DNA of 64,000 nt from Sphingorhabdus contaminans (GTDB lineage: Bacteria > Pseudomonadota > Alphaproteobacteria > Sphingomonadales > Sphingomonadaceae): NCBI RefSeq assembly GCF_007280415.1, contig NZ_VKKU01000002.1:1088501-1152500 (forward strand), read 5' to 3'. Shown piece by piece: positions 24,690 through 33,906 of the stretch. Below the pieces are notes generated by a model, which saw nothing but the letters and a program-made list of their open reading frames with translations, was not told where the DNA came from and did no database searches. The translations under genes and the position numbers were made by a program. The stretch's first letter is position 1. Each line of letters begins with the position of its first letter.

Positions 24690-25828
24690 CGGGGTTGGGC
24701 CGGATCCTCGCGGGGCTGTTGCTTCTGGGATTTGCCCAAATAGGCCCAGCCCATGCCAAAAAGGCGTCGGAACGGCCAATAGAGCCCGCAGAGATAAAGG
24801 TCGTTTTTACAAAATCGACCATAGCGACCGAATATGTCCGGGGAAATGCCGGGGTGTCCGGCCGCAAGGTCACGATAAACGATCCTGTGCGCGTCGCCTC
24901 CATTTCCAAGCTTGTGGTGGCTTTGGCCGCTATGCGCCTTGTTGAGCAGGGCAAGCTGGATCTCGACCGGGATATCAACGCCTATCTCGGTTGGAATGTC
25001 CGCAACCCCGCCTTTCCCGATGCGCCCATAACCCTGCGGCATCTCTTGTCGCACCGGTCGGGCTTGCGGGATAATGTGGATTATACTGTTCCGCTGGACG
25101 GTGATTTGTCGCAGGTGCTTGCCGCGAACAAGGCGTGGGAACTGCGCTACCCGCCGGGTGATTATTTTGCCTATGCCAATATAAATTCGCCGCTGATTGC
25201 TGCGGTACTCGAAGGGGCGACCGGCGAACGGTTTGACCGGCTGATGGCCCGGCTGGTGCTGGAGCCTTTGAAACTCGACGCCTGCTATAACTGGGGCGCG
25301 GGATGCAGAGCGGGTCGCCGGGCACAAGCGGTAACGCTGCTGCGGCCCAATGGCGATCTGGCGCGTGACGCGCCGATGAAAGGCAAAGACCCCTGCGCTA
25401 TCTATCCTGCATCCAATGGTAGCTGCGATGTCGATGCCCTGTACAAATTGGGCCGCAACGGTTCGGCTTTCAGTCCGCAAGGCGGCTTGCGCATTTCGGC
25501 ACGCGATCTAGCGAAGATCGGCCAGCTTTTACTGAATGATGGCGCGCCGCTGCTCTCGTCCAAATCCTTTGCTGAAATGTTGGGCCCGGCCTGGACCTTC
25601 GATGGCAGCAATGGCGACGATGACAAGGGGTACTTCAAAGCCTACGGTCTCGGCGTACACTGGCTGGACGACGGCAAAGGCGGGCAATGGATCGGTCATG
25701 TGGGTGAAGCCTATAGTCTTCGGGCGGGTTTCTGGGTGAACAGGGCGTCCGGCAAGGGCTTCGTCCGCTATGTCACCATGGTCGATGAATTTGCACCGGT
25801 AGGCCATTGCTTCGACCAATGCCCGTGA
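24686..25828 (+). CDS. Class C beta-lactamase-fold serine hydrolase
   Basis: 380-aa exported hydrolase of the beta-lactamase/esterase/DD-peptidase superfamily (PF00144 type). The signal peptide LAGLLLLGFAQIGPAHA comes first. The motifs are SxxK as SISK in VASISKLVVALAA, YxN as YAN in FAYANINSPL, and the C-terminal HxG as HVG in WIGHVGEAYS. It is therefore likely to be an active serine enzyme, but beta-lactamase, esterase and peptidase cannot be separated by sequence. The ATG overlaps the stop of the second DUF3617 gene as ATGA, making a three-gene envelope operon. A hydrolase of the same fold lies at 59917. Confidence 0.88.
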   Translation: MTGLGRILAGLLLLGFAQIGPAHAKKASERPIEPAEIKVVFTKSTIATEYVRGNAGVSGRKVTINDPVRVASISKLVVALAAMRLVEQGKLDLDRDINAYLGWNVRNPAFPDAPITLRHLLSHRSGLRDNVDYTVPLDGDLSQVLAANKAWELRYPPGDYFAYANINSPLIAAVLEGATGERFDRLMARLVLEPLKLDACYNWGAGCRAGRRAQAVTLLRPNGDLARDAPMKGKDPCAIYPASNGSCDVDALYKLGRNGSAFSPQGGLRISARDLAKIGQLLLNDGAPLLSSKSFAEMLGPAWTFDGSNGDDDKGYFKAYGLGVHWLDDGKGGQWIGHVGEAYSLRAGFWVNRASGKGFVRYVTMVDEFAPVGHCFDQCP

Positions 25829-25858
25829 TAGAGTTAAGGGAAGACAGGGGGAAAAGAG

Positions 25859-26248
25859 ATGCTGGGATATATTACATTAGGGTCAAACGACCTGGCTGCA
25901 GCCCAGGCTTTTTACAGCAATCTGGTGCCGGTGATCGGCGGAAAAGAGCTGATGCGCTTCAGCGACAGCTTTATCGTCTACGGCGTCAGCCTCGACAAAG
26001 CGGGCATCGCCATTACCACCGCCTATAATGGCGAACCGGCGACGCCGGGCAACGGCAATATGGCGGCGATTGTTGTTCGGGACCGGGCGCAGGTAGACGC
26101 CCTTTACAACAAGGCAATCGAGCTGGGCGGCACCTGCGAAGGCCCCCCGGGACTGCGCGGGGATGAAGGGCCCATGGCCTTCTACGCTGCTTACTTCCGC
26201 GATCCCGATGGTAACAAATTATGCGCATACAGAATGGGGCCAGCATGA
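25859..26248 (+). CDS. VOC family (glyoxalase/bleomycin-resistance fold) protein
   Basis: 129-aa single VOC module pair: GYITLGSNDLAAAQAFYSNL at the N-terminus and AAYFRDPDGNKLCAYRMG at the C-terminus, the latter holding the usual metal-position Glu replaced by Cys/Ala-type residues. It may bind a metal weakly or only act as a binding protein. The ATG has GGGGAAAAGAG upstream, and its TGA overlaps the start of the M20 peptidase gene. Function beyond the fold is not predictable. Confidence 0.85.
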   Translation: MLGYITLGSNDLAAAQAFYSNLVPVIGGKELMRFSDSFIVYGVSLDKAGIAITTAYNGEPATPGNGNMAAIVVRDRAQVDALYNKAIELGGTCEGPPGLRGDEGPMAFYAAYFRDPDGNKLCAYRMGPA

Positions 26249-27579
26249 TGAAAAAGTCGATGATATTGGCGTTGGTTGGCAGTGCTCTCCTGACCGCACC
26301 TGTAACGGCGCGCCCGGATTATTCCGCTTCGGTGAAGGCGGATTATGACAAGTCGCTCGCCGCGCTGTGGGACCATTTCCACCGCAATCCCGAATTGTCG
26401 TTCCGTGAATACAAAACCGCTGCACGCATGGCGCAGGAATTGCGCGCTGTACCAGGCATGGTGGTGACAGAGAAAGTTGGCGAGACGGGCGTCGTGGGCG
26501 TGCTGAAAAATGGTACCGGACCAGTGGTTCTGGTGCGCGCCGACATGGATGGCCTTCCGGTTCAGGAACGCTCCGGTCTCGCTAACGCGTCAACGGTTCG
26601 GCAAGTGGGTGTGGATGGGCTGGAAATGCCGGTCATGCATGCATGCGGCCATGATGTTCATATCACCTCGCTCGTGGGTACGGCGCGGCAGCTGGCATCG
26701 CTGAAGGACCGCTGGAAAGGGACGGTGGTCTTCATCGTGCAGCCGGCAGAAGAACGGGTCGGCGGTGCAGCGGCGATGATAAAGGATGGCCTATACACCC
26801 GTTTCCCGAAACCAGACTATGCGCTTGCCTTCCATGTCGCGGCCGAACTCGAAACCGGTAAGATCGCAGCGTCGGAAGGCATTCAATATTCCTCCGCCGA
26901 CAGCGTGGACATCCGCGTCCCCGGTATTGCCACCCATGGCGCAGCGCCGCATCTTGGACGTGATCCCGTCTATATTGCCTCGCAGATTGTGGTTGGCCTG
27001 CAATCCATCATCAGCCGTGAAAAAGGTCCGCTTGACGCAGGCGTGATCACGGTCGGGGCGTTCCATTCGGGTACCAAGCACAATATCATTTCGGAATTTG
27101 CAGACCTGCAGGTAACGGTTCGGGCGAACAGCAAGGATGTCCGTGACAAGCTGATCGCGTCGATTGAGCGCGTGGCTGTCGGTATCGGCCGAGCCCATGG
27201 CCTGCCCGAAGACAAGTTGCCCATCGTCAAGGTAACCGAATCAACGCCGGTTACCGTGAATGACGCCGCTCTCGCCCGCCGCTTGAATGGTGCCATTGCC
27301 AATGCACTTGGTGCAGATGTTGTTGTGCCATTCCGCCAGACCAACATGGGGGCCGAAGATTTCGCCTTTTTTGTCGATCCGCAGTTCAAGATTCCAGGCT
27401 ATTATTTCGCCGTCGGCGGGACAGCGCCGGAATGGATCGAAGCGGCGAAGAATGGTGGCAAGCCCGTTGCAGGACATCATTCACCGCTCTTCAAGATCGA
27501 CCCTGAACCGTCCGTGCGTCTGGGTATCGAGGCGATGACCGCGGCGGTGCTCGATTTGCTTGGCCCGACCAAAAGCTGA
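26245..27579 (+). CDS. Exported M20-family amidohydrolase/peptidase
   Basis: 444-aa zinc hydrolase of the M20D amidohydrolase type (hippurate, N-acyl amino acid or IAA-conjugate hydrolases). A signal peptide (MILALVGSALLTAPVTA) directs it to the periplasm. Metal ligands are visible in MHACGHDVHIT, the catalytic Glu pair in QPAEERVGGA, and a late His in KPVAGHHSPLF. A dimerisation lid domain lies between, about residues 215-330. The ATG at 26245 overlaps the VOC stop; an adjacent ATG at 26248 is equally possible. It probably trims acylated amino acids or peptides. Confidence 0.92.
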   Translation: MMKKSMILALVGSALLTAPVTARPDYSASVKADYDKSLAALWDHFHRNPELSFREYKTAARMAQELRAVPGMVVTEKVGETGVVGVLKNGTGPVVLVRADMDGLPVQERSGLANASTVRQVGVDGLEMPVMHACGHDVHITSLVGTARQLASLKDRWKGTVVFIVQPAEERVGGAAAMIKDGLYTRFPKPDYALAFHVAAELETGKIAASEGIQYSSADSVDIRVPGIATHGAAPHLGRDPVYIASQIVVGLQSIISREKGPLDAGVITVGAFHSGTKHNIISEFADLQVTVRANSKDVRDKLIASIERVAVGIGRAHGLPEDKLPIVKVTESTPVTVNDAALARRLNGAIANALGADVVVPFRQTNMGAEDFAFFVDPQFKIPGYYFAVGGTAPEWIEAAKNGGKPVAGHHSPLFKIDPEPSVRLGIEAMTAAVLDLLGPTKS

Positions 27580-27602
27580 TGCCCATTGCGGTGGCAGCTT
27601 AA

Positions 27603-27923
27603 GTGGCCCGAAAATCACGCGACTGGTTCGATGAGGAAGAGGCGTCCGCGCCGCCCGCGCTCCACTGCTGGCTGTGCAGGCGCGAGATGGGCAGTGTAAC
27701 CGAATGGCACCATCCGGTTCCCAAAAGCCGGGGCGGGAAATCGCGCGAACCTGTCCATCCGATCTGCCACCGGACCATCCACGCCAATTTCACGAACAGT
27801 GATCTGGAGAAGCGCTATTCGACAGCCGATGCGCTGTTGGCGCATGAAGAAATCGGGCGGTTTGTGGCGTGGATAGCCAACAAACCGCCCGACTTTAATG
27901 CCCCGACGAAAGACCGCCGTTAG
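27603..27923 (+). CDS. Small HNH endonuclease-type protein
   Basis: 106-aa protein that is mostly an HNH domain. A CxxC knuckle (HCWLCRREMG) precedes EWHHPVPKSRGGK, and the second half has HPICHRTIHANFTNSDLEKRY, so the core His pair, the Asn and the metal-binding residues are present. Free-standing HNH proteins of this size may nick DNA or have other roles. The start is GTG at 27603, 23 bp after the M20 gene. Its stop overlaps the stop of the convergent terC by two to three bases, leaving no room for a terminator. Confidence 0.8.
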   Translation: MARKSRDWFDEEEASAPPALHCWLCRREMGSVTEWHHPVPKSRGGKSREPVHPICHRTIHANFTNSDLEKRYSTADALLAHEEIGRFVAWIANKPPDFNAPTKDRR

Positions 27924-28930
27924 CTATGCGCTGCGGCCTCTTCGCCCTTTGTTTTCCATAGCGAATAGAGGATACCGCCAAGGATGAGGCCGAAGGTAAC
28001 CGCCAGACTTAATACCGGCGGGAACTTGTCGCCGCCCAGAATGAAGTCGGCGACAAAGATCTTCGAACCAATGAACACCAGCACCAGCGCGAGCGCATAT
28101 TTCAGATAGTGGAAACGATGCACCATCGCCGCGAGGGCAAAGTAAAGCGCACGCAGACCCAGTACCGCCATGATATTTGACGTGTAAACGATGAACGTAT
28201 CGGTCGTGATCGCGAAGATCGCCGGCACCGAGTCGACCGCAAACACAAGGTCAACAACGTTGATCACAACCAGCGCCAGGAACAATGGCGTCGCGGCCAA
28301 TGCCATTTTGCCTGTCTTGCTGTCGGGCAAGCGGACGAAAAACTTCTGTTCGTGCAATTCCGGCGTGACCCGCATGATGCGCGATATGAATTTCACCGCC
28401 GAATTGTTGGCAACGTCCATCGGCTTTTCGCTGGCAAACAGCATTTTGACACCGGTCGCGATCAGGAACACGGCGAAGAAATACAATATCCAGTTGAACT
28501 GCTCCACCAACGCCGCGCCCAGCGCAATCATCACACCGCGCAGTACGATGACGCCGATAATGCCCCATAACAGGGCGCGATACTGATATTTGGGCGGGAT
28601 CGAGAAAGTGGCGAATATCAGGCCGATGACAAAGATGTTATCAATGGACAGGGCCTTTTCGATGAAGAAGCCCGTATAATATTTCATTGTCAGGTCGGCA
28701 CCGATTTCGGCACCGAATGCCGCCGTTTTCTGGAAATAGACCCAGACGCCAAAGGCGAGTGCGATAGAGATATAGAAAGCGGAGAGCTTAAGGCTTTCGC
28801 CGATGCCCATCTCCTTGTCTTCCTTGTGCAGGATACCAAGGTCAAAGGCAGTCAGCGCGACAACCAGACCCAGAAAGGATATCCAGAACCAGACAGGCGT
28901 TCCGAGCCAGTCCATTGTAAGAAATTCCAT
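27920..28930 (-). CDS. TerC family membrane protein
   Basis: 336-aa TerC/Alx-type integral membrane protein with about nine hydrophobic segments. The two conserved acidic membrane motifs are visible, EKALSIDNIFVIGLIF and VVDLVFAVDSVPAI, which form the probable metal site. Members act in manganese export or metal insertion into exported proteins. In Escherichia coli alx carries a manganese riboswitch; I see no such leader here, only a terminator-like hairpin about 28 bases upstream (28958-28988) that belongs to the preceding gene. The C-terminus is a short charged tail. Confidence 0.92.
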   Translation of the reverse strand: MEFLTMDWLGTPVWFWISFLGLVVALTAFDLGILHKEDKEMGIGESLKLSAFYISIALAFGVWVYFQKTAAFGAEIGADLTMKYYTGFFIEKALSIDNIFVIGLIFATFSIPPKYQYRALLWGIIGVIVLRGVMIALGAALVEQFNWILYFFAVFLIATGVKMLFASEKPMDVANNSAVKFISRIMRVTPELHEQKFFVRLPDSKTGKMALAATPLFLALVVINVVDLVFAVDSVPAIFAITTDTFIVYTSNIMAVLGLRALYFALAAMVHRFHYLKYALALVLVFIGSKIFVADFILGGDKFPPVLSLAVTFGLILGGILYSLWKTKGEEAAAHS

Positions 28931-28957
28931 TTTGCATTCCCTGTTAGAAATTCAAAA

Positions 28958-28988
28958 CGGCACCATGTGGGCGTACCACATGGTGCCG
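28958..28988 (-). terminator. Strong hairpin terminator after the DUF465 gene
   Basis: A perfect 13-bp stem (CGGCACCATGTGG and its complement) closes a 5-base loop. Read on the minus strand it is followed by TTTTGAATTT, which fits an intrinsic terminator for the DUF465 gene ending at 29007. It also separates that gene from terC. Confidence 0.75.
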
Positions 28989-29006
28989 TGAAAGATATGT
29001 TGTCGT

Positions 29007-29204
29007 TTAAATCTTCTGCGGATGCAGACGCGACTTGCCTCCACGACCAATGGCGCTTTTCTGCAGCCGGTCTTTGACCGCCAGCTTCAGCCGCTTCAGC
29101 TTCTGGATCCGGAAAACATCCGGCCAGCGCCGCTTCAGCTCGGCACGTAATTCACGGTCGAGTTTCTGATGAAACTGCATCAGTCGAAATGAAGAAAAAG
29201 TCAT
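29007..29204 (-). CDS. DUF465 (YdcH-like) small protein
   Basis: 65-aa, highly basic protein matching the DUF465 family: a short helix pair around LMQFHQKLDRELRAELKRRWPDVFRIQKLKRLKLAVKDRLQ. Family members are about 70 aa and function is unknown; a coiled hairpin is expected. I start at the ATG at 29204 with GAGGAT upstream; the frame extends further but into a stretch without family similarity. It is a single gene with its own terminator. About 240 bp upstream, as far as dapD, contain no gene I can support. Confidence 0.82.
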   Translation of the reverse strand: MTFSSFRLMQFHQKLDRELRAELKRRWPDVFRIQKLKRLKLAVKDRLQKSAIGRGGKSRLHPQKI

Positions 29205-29447
29205 AAAATCATCCTCTTTGAACTTGTTGTGGTTCAATCGGATGCTCCGGCGACCGGAATGGCAGGGTTTCGGGGGTTTGGAGGGAGGACCGCCAAGCCA
29301 GTGCACCGGAAACATCCGATGCGGCCGACATCACGTTTCTCCGAAAAGAAGCCAACGCCAGAGGGGCCCGGTCCGCCCTTATTATATGGAGTGATTCGTT
29401 CCGATTTGCAAGTGTGTTTTTGGCTTAAACACACTCAACTTATCGAT

Positions 29448-30287
29448 TTAATCTCTCAATAGGTCGTTAATTGCCGTCTTTGCGCGGGTCTGTGCGTCCA
29501 CCCGCTTGACAATGACGGCGCAGGAAAGGCTTGGCCCTGGGCTGCCATCTGGCAAGGGTTTGCCCGGCAGCGACCCCGGAACGACCACCGAATAGGCAGG
29601 AACGCGGCCTACAAATATTTCGCCGGTGGTGCGGTCGATAATCTTGCTGGTGGAACTGATGAAGACGCCCATGGAAAGCACAGCGCCTTCTTCCACAATT
29701 ACGCCCTCCACCACTTCGGAGCGTGCCCCGATGAAACAGTTATCTTCGATGATGACCGGACCGGCCTGTAGCGGTTCCAGCACCCCGCCTATCCCGACAC
29801 CGCCCGACAAATGGACATTCTTGCCGATCTGCGCGCAGCTACCGACAGTCGCCCATGTATCGACCATGGTGCCTTCATCAACACGGGCACCAATATTGAC
29901 GAAGCTCGGCATCAAAACGACGTTTTTTCCGATGTGGCATCCGTGACGAGCCACCGCGCCAGGGACAACACGAAAGCCGGAATCGCGAAACCGGTTTTCG
30001 CCCCAACCGGTAAATTTGGACGGCACCTTGTCATAAGCCGGCGCACCCGAAGCGCCGCCATCCACCACCACATTGTCGTTCAACCGGAAGGATAGGAGTA
30101 CCGCCTTTTTCAGCCATTGGTTGACCTGCCATTGGCCATCGACCTTTTCCGCGACGCGGAACCGGCCGTCATCGAGACCGGCAAGAGCGGTGTTGACTGC
30201 ATCGCGCACCTCACCCTGCGTCGCCGAACTGATCCCGTCGCGGGCATCCCAGGCGTTGTCGATGATAGTGGAAAGCTGGTCTGTCAT
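29448..30287 (-). CDS. dapD: 2,3,4,5-tetrahydropyridine-2,6-dicarboxylate N-succinyltransferase
   Basis: 279-aa left-handed beta-helix acyltransferase of lysine and meso-diaminopimelate synthesis; it succinylates tetrahydrodipicolinate. Hexapeptide repeats run from about residue 110 to 225 ([23 protein letters not shown] and later turns), with the conserved [25 protein letters not shown] stretch and [12 protein letters not shown]. The length matches the family. It is cotranscribed with the upstream pyrimidine nucleotidase through an ATGA overlap. It feeds both protein lysine and peptidoglycan cross-links. Confidence 0.96.
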   Translation of the reverse strand: MTDQLSTIIDNAWDARDGISSATQGEVRDAVNTALAGLDDGRFRVAEKVDGQWQVNQWLKKAVLLSFRLNDNVVVDGGASGAPAYDKVPSKFTGWGENRFRDSGFRVVPGAVARHGCHIGKNVVLMPSFVNIGARVDEGTMVDTWATVGSCAQIGKNVHLSGGVGIGGVLEPLQAGPVIIEDNCFIGARSEVVEGVIVEEGAVLSMGVFISSTSKIIDRTTGEIFVGRVPAYSVVVPGSLPGKPLPDGSPGPSLSCAVIVKRVDAQTRAKTAINDLLRD

Positions 30288-30958
30288 GGTGCTCTTTCAA
30301 GGCTGTGAATTGCGGAGAGCCATTCGGTCACATCGGCAATTTCATGGTCAATATGATCATCATGGCCACCGCTATCAGCTTCGCCATCATGTTTCACCCA
30401 AATTGTGGTCATGCCCATCGCTTTCGCAGGAACAAGATTATGGGCTGAATCCTCGACAAAAAGTGCGCGGGCCGCGTCTATCTTCAGCTCGGAACAAAGC
30501 GCTTCGTAGCTGATGCTATTCGGTTTGGGCCGATGCGCCATGCGGTGGATGTCAAATACATCCTCAAACACACCGGACAGTCCACGTATTTCCAGCACAC
30601 GCTCTGCATAGGGTGCATCGGCATTTGTAAAAATCAGCTTCCGGCCGGGCAACGCTTCGATATGGGCGCGCAAGTCCGGCGCCGGAAGCAACAAGGACAA
30701 GTCGACGTCATGGACGAAATCGAGATATCCATGCGGGTCGACCCCATGCTCATGCATCAACCCGCCCAGCGTCGTGCCGTATTTTTTCCAGTAACGGTAG
30801 CGGATATCGTGTGCCTCTTCCGGGCCAATCCGGAAATGGTTCTGCACGAAAAGGGCAATACGATCCCGCACCTGCGCCATGATATTGGCATTCGGCGGAT
30901 AAAGGGTCAGATCGAGATCGAAAATCCACGTATCGATATGTGAAAAAGCCGGATTCAT
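30284..30958 (-). CDS. HAD pyrimidine 5'-nucleotidase
   Basis: 224-aa HAD-superfamily phosphatase of the pyrimidine 5'-nucleotidase group (Sdt1/Phm8-like). Motif I is [11 protein letters not shown], where the second Asp and Thr are kept, motif [15 protein letters not shown], and motif [24 protein letters not shown]. The start is taken at 30958 because the family begins just before this strand; an ATG at 30976 would add six residues. Its stop overlaps the dapD ATG. The pairing with dapD recurs in related bacteria as I recall it, with no known metabolic link. Confidence 0.88.
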   Translation of the reverse strand: MNPAFSHIDTWIFDLDLTLYPPNANIMAQVRDRIALFVQNHFRIGPEEAHDIRYRYWKKYGTTLGGLMHEHGVDPHGYLDFVHDVDLSLLLPAPDLRAHIEALPGRKLIFTNADAPYAERVLEIRGLSGVFEDVFDIHRMAHRPKPNSISYEALCSELKIDAARALFVEDSAHNLVPAKAMGMTTIWVKHDGEADSGGHDDHIDHEIADVTEWLSAIHSLERAP

Positions 30959-31143
30959 ATCCGGTCGCCTAGCCATCTATTGCCAATAGCTCAACTAGGC
31001 CGTGAACTCTTAGACATCTTCGCCATCTTGGCGCCTCGACGACGACACTCATAAGTTCGCGGCCTAAAGATGGTCCCGTTAATTTTTGCGAAAGCGGTCC
31101 GTACCTAATATACCGATCGAAAATGGGGAAGGTTCGAACTGTT

Positions 31144-33540
31144 ATGCGTGCAACCAATAATCGCCGGTCCGTAGTTATTGGCAGTTCGGTCGTTTTTGCA
31201 CTGGCGCTTTCGGCCTGTGGTGGCGGAGGTGGTGGTGTAAGTTCCACGCCCGCGCCGCCCGCTGCCCCGCCGGTCGTTGCGCCGCCACCGCCACCGCCGC
31301 CCCCATCTCCTCCTCCCCCGCCGCCGCCACCGACGACCAATTTCGCAACGACGGAGTTCAACCGTTCGGACGGACCCGGCTTTCATAATGCCATCACCGC
31401 TTATCAGGCCGGGGCATCCGGGCAGGGGATTATTGTTGGCGTTATCGATTCGGGTATCGACCCCAATAGCCATGAGTTTACCGGACGAATCCATCCGCAG
31501 TCCGGCGATGTGACGGGGGCCGGACGTCCCCTAGGTGATGATGATGGACACGGCACCGAGGTCACGCGTGTCATTGCGGCTGCGAAAGATGACCGCGACA
31601 CCCATGGCATCGCGTTCAATGCCAGGATCCTTGCATTGCGTGCCGACCAATCGGGCAGTTGCACCACACCAGCGCCCGGCGAGGACGAGGCAAGCTGTTC
31701 CTTTTTTGATTCCGCAATCGCCGCCGGTGTGAACAGGGCGGTCGACAACGGCGCGCGGGTGATCAACATCTCGCTTGGCGGGGCCGGAGGTGCCAATTCA
31801 ACCCTGCGCGCCGCGATAAACCGCGCCACAGCCGCAGGGATCGTCGTGATCGTATCAGCGGGGAATGAAGGCAATGATGCCTCACCTGCCTTTGATCCGA
31901 ATAATCCCAGTCCTTTCGCGCAAGCGTTGGTGGCCAATGGTAATGGCCTTGTGATCATTGCGACATCGGTGGATGATCAAGGCGTCATTTCGGACTTTAG
32001 CAACAAGGCGGGTATCTCTCAAAGCACGGTCCTTTCCGCTTTGGGCGAAGGCATTTGTTGCGAATATCAAAATGACACGATCTACAGGTTTCAGCAGAAC
32101 GGGCAGACGTTCGTCCGGGTGTTTAACGGAACATCCTTTGCCGCACCGCAGATTTCTGGTGCCGCTGCCTTGCTGGCGCAGGCATTTCCCAATCTGACGG
32201 GGCAGCAAATCGTGAATCTGCTGCTGACCAGCGCGCGCGATGCCGGCGCTGCGGGTACCGATGCCATTTACGGGCGCGGCATTCTGGACATTGCGCGCGC
32301 TTTTGCGCCCGCAGGCACGACTTCGCTTGCAGGAACGACAACCGTTGTTCCTCTCGCCGGAAATGGCGGCACAACCTCCGGTCCGATGGGCGATGTTGCG
32401 CTGTCCAACCGCCCTGTTGAAGCGGTGATCCTGGACAGTTATGGGCGGGCTTATGACATCAATCTGGCCCACGGATTAAATGCCACTACGCCGCGTCTTC
32501 GCCTGACGCCCGCTTTGATTGATCAGGGACGTTCGGTCAGCTTCGGCGCCGGATCGACGCAAATCGCCTTCTCCATCCGGGGGGACCTGTCGGGCGCCGT
32601 GGATGTATTGCCCCTCGCTCTCTCCGACAGTCAGCAGCGCCAGGCGCGCGTTCTTGCCGGACGCGTCAGCGCGGAAATTGCCCGCGACACGCGGTTCAGT
32701 CTGGGTATCCGGCAGGCGGCAGCAGGACAGGTTGCGGCATTGCAGGATATGCAAAGCGGGTCATTCCTCACTGCGAGCGAAGCCCGGCTGGAGAGCGGAT
32801 TTGAACGCCTGCCGGGCAGTTCATTTGCGCTCCGCCGGGAAGTTGCCGGCTTTGGCCTGACCGGAAGTGTTGAAATGGGCGACGCCCGTCTTTTTGAACG
32901 AAGTGGCATTGAATTCAGCCGCAGCGGTACGCATCGCTATCCCTATTCGACGCTAGGTTTCTCATTGGATCGCCAGTTCGCGGACGCGAAAATCGCTTTG
33001 GGTGCAAACTGGATGCGCGAGGATGAGACAATATTGGGTGCCCGTTTTGCCCAGTTTATCGGACAGAATGGCGCGCGCTCGCTCTTTGTTGATGGCAATG
33101 GAGAAGTAGCACTGGGGTCAAACTGGCTTTTGGCCGCAAGCTGGCGGCAGGGCTGGACCTATGCGCAAGGGGGCGGAAGCATTGGCGGAAACAGCCTGCT
33201 AAAAAGCAACGCCTTTTCGATGGACATTGCGCGGTCCAACGCCATTGCCAGCGGTGACCGGCTCGCCTTCCGTGTGGCACAGCCGTTGCGCGTCACCGGC
33301 GGCGGGCTCGCGCTGAATGTGCCTGTGTCGTATGATTATGCGACGTTGACGCCCACTTTCGGCATCCGCCAATTCAGTCTAGCGCCCAAGGGGCGTGAAA
33401 TCGCGAGCGAGCTTGCATGGATGGTTCCCCTGACAGGAGGATATTTTTCTTCGAATATCTTCTGGCGGCAGGAACCAGGCCATTTCGAAAATATGCCTGA
33501 TGACGTCGGTGTCGCCTTCCGGCTCCAATATGATTTTTGA
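31144..33540 (+). CDS. S8 serine protease autotransporter with lipobox and polyproline linker
   Basis: 798-aa secreted subtilase. It has a signal ending in lipobox LSAC (Cys25), a Gly6 run, and a proline-rich linker at about residues 37-63. The S8 catalytic domain follows, with Asp102 (GVIDSGID), His136 (DDGHGTEVT), oxyanion Asn241 (SAGNEGND) and Ser331 (NGTSFAAP), then a passenger tail and an autotransporter beta-barrel to a C-terminal Phe (LQYDF). I prefer ATG 31144, with GGAAGG upstream, over ATG 31123. A CDS upstream is divergent; a TAATAT -10-like box lies near 31109. Lipidation together with an autotransporter barrel is uncommon. Confidence 0.9.
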   Translation: MRATNNRRSVVIGSSVVFALALSACGGGGGGVSSTPAPPAAPPVVAPPPPPPPPSPPPPPPPPTTNFATTEFNRSDGPGFHNAITAYQAGASGQGIIVGVIDSGIDPNSHEFTGRIHPQSGDVTGAGRPLGDDDGHGTEVTRVIAAAKDDRDTHGIAFNARILALRADQSGSCTTPAPGEDEASCSFFDSAIAAGVNRAVDNGARVINISLGGAGGANSTLRAAINRATAAGIVVIVSAGNEGNDASPAFDPNNPSPFAQALVANGNGLVIIATSVDDQGVISDFSNKAGISQSTVLSALGEGICCEYQNDTIYRFQQNGQTFVRVFNGTSFAAPQISGAAALLAQAFPNLTGQQIVNLLLTSARDAGAAGTDAIYGRGILDIARAFAPAGTTSLAGTTTVVPLAGNGGTTSGPMGDVALSNRPVEAVILDSYGRAYDINLAHGLNATTPRLRLTPALIDQGRSVSFGAGSTQIAFSIRGDLSGAVDVLPLALSDSQQRQARVLAGRVSAEIARDTRFSLGIRQAAAGQVAALQDMQSGSFLTASEARLESGFERLPGSSFALRREVAGFGLTGSVEMGDARLFERSGIEFSRSGTHRYPYSTLGFSLDRQFADAKIALGANWMREDETILGARFAQFIGQNGARSLFVDGNGEVALGSNWLLAASWRQGWTYAQGGGSIGGNSLLKSNAFSMDIARSNAIASGDRLAFRVAQPLRVTGGGLALNVPVSYDYATLTPTFGIRQFSLAPKGREIASELAWMVPLTGGYFSSNIFWRQEPGHFENMPDDVGVAFRLQYDF

Positions 33541-33549
33541 TCGCCTGGC

Positions 33550-33906
33550 CTAAACGGTAAAGCTTTCGCCGCAGCCGCAACTGCCGGTCGCGTTAGGATT
33601 GTTGAAGACGAAACCAGCGGAAAACTCGTCTTCGATCCAGTCCATGGTGGAACCGACCAGATAGAGGACGGACCCGCCATCGATGTAGAGCACGCCGCCG
33701 GGTGTCTCGATCTTCTCGTCGAAGGGAACCGCTTGGGTGACATAATCGACCGAATAGGCAAGACCCGAGCAGCCGCGCCGCGGGGTAGAGAGTTTTACAC
33801 CAATCGCATCTGCCGGCGCCTTGGCCATCAGTTCCGCTATGCGTGCTTCCGATGCGGGGGTTAGCGTAACCGCAGCAGGACGTGCTCGTGTCTTCACATC
33901 GCTCAT
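33550..33906 (-). CDS. A-type Fe-S carrier (SufA/ErpA/IscA family)
   Basis: 118-aa HesB/IscA-type carrier that receives clusters from SufBCD and passes them on. Three conserved cysteines are present: one in RRGCSGLAYSVDYV and two in the C-terminal GSCGCGESF. The length and the position as the last suf gene suggest SufA, but sequence alone does not separate it from ErpA. Its ATG overlaps the sufT-like stop as ATGA. It converges with the autotransporter gene only nine bases away. Confidence 0.93.
   Translation of the reverse strand: MSDVKTRARPAAVTLTPASEARIAELMAKAPADAIGVKLSTPRRGCSGLAYSVDYVTQAVPFDEKIETPGGVLYIDGGSVLYLVGSTMDWIEDEFSAGFVFNNPNATGSCGCGESFTV

Noticed and set aside
28931..29006. yybP-ykoY-type manganese riboswitch before the terC gene
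   Set aside because: The leader is under 80 bases and holds only the DUF465 terminator hairpin; the conserved riboswitch core is not seen.
29412..29434. GTGTGTTT...AAACACAC hairpin just after the dapD stop
   Set aside because: The stem is 8 bp of A/T-rich pairs and no T-run follows on the minus strand, so I cannot support a terminator; it could be chance symmetry.
29229..29462. Opposed short open frames in the gap between DUF465 and dapD
   Set aside because: Both read the same GC-rich tract, end in compositionally odd tails, run into dapD or lack a ribosome site, and match no family. I treat 29205-29447 as non-coding.
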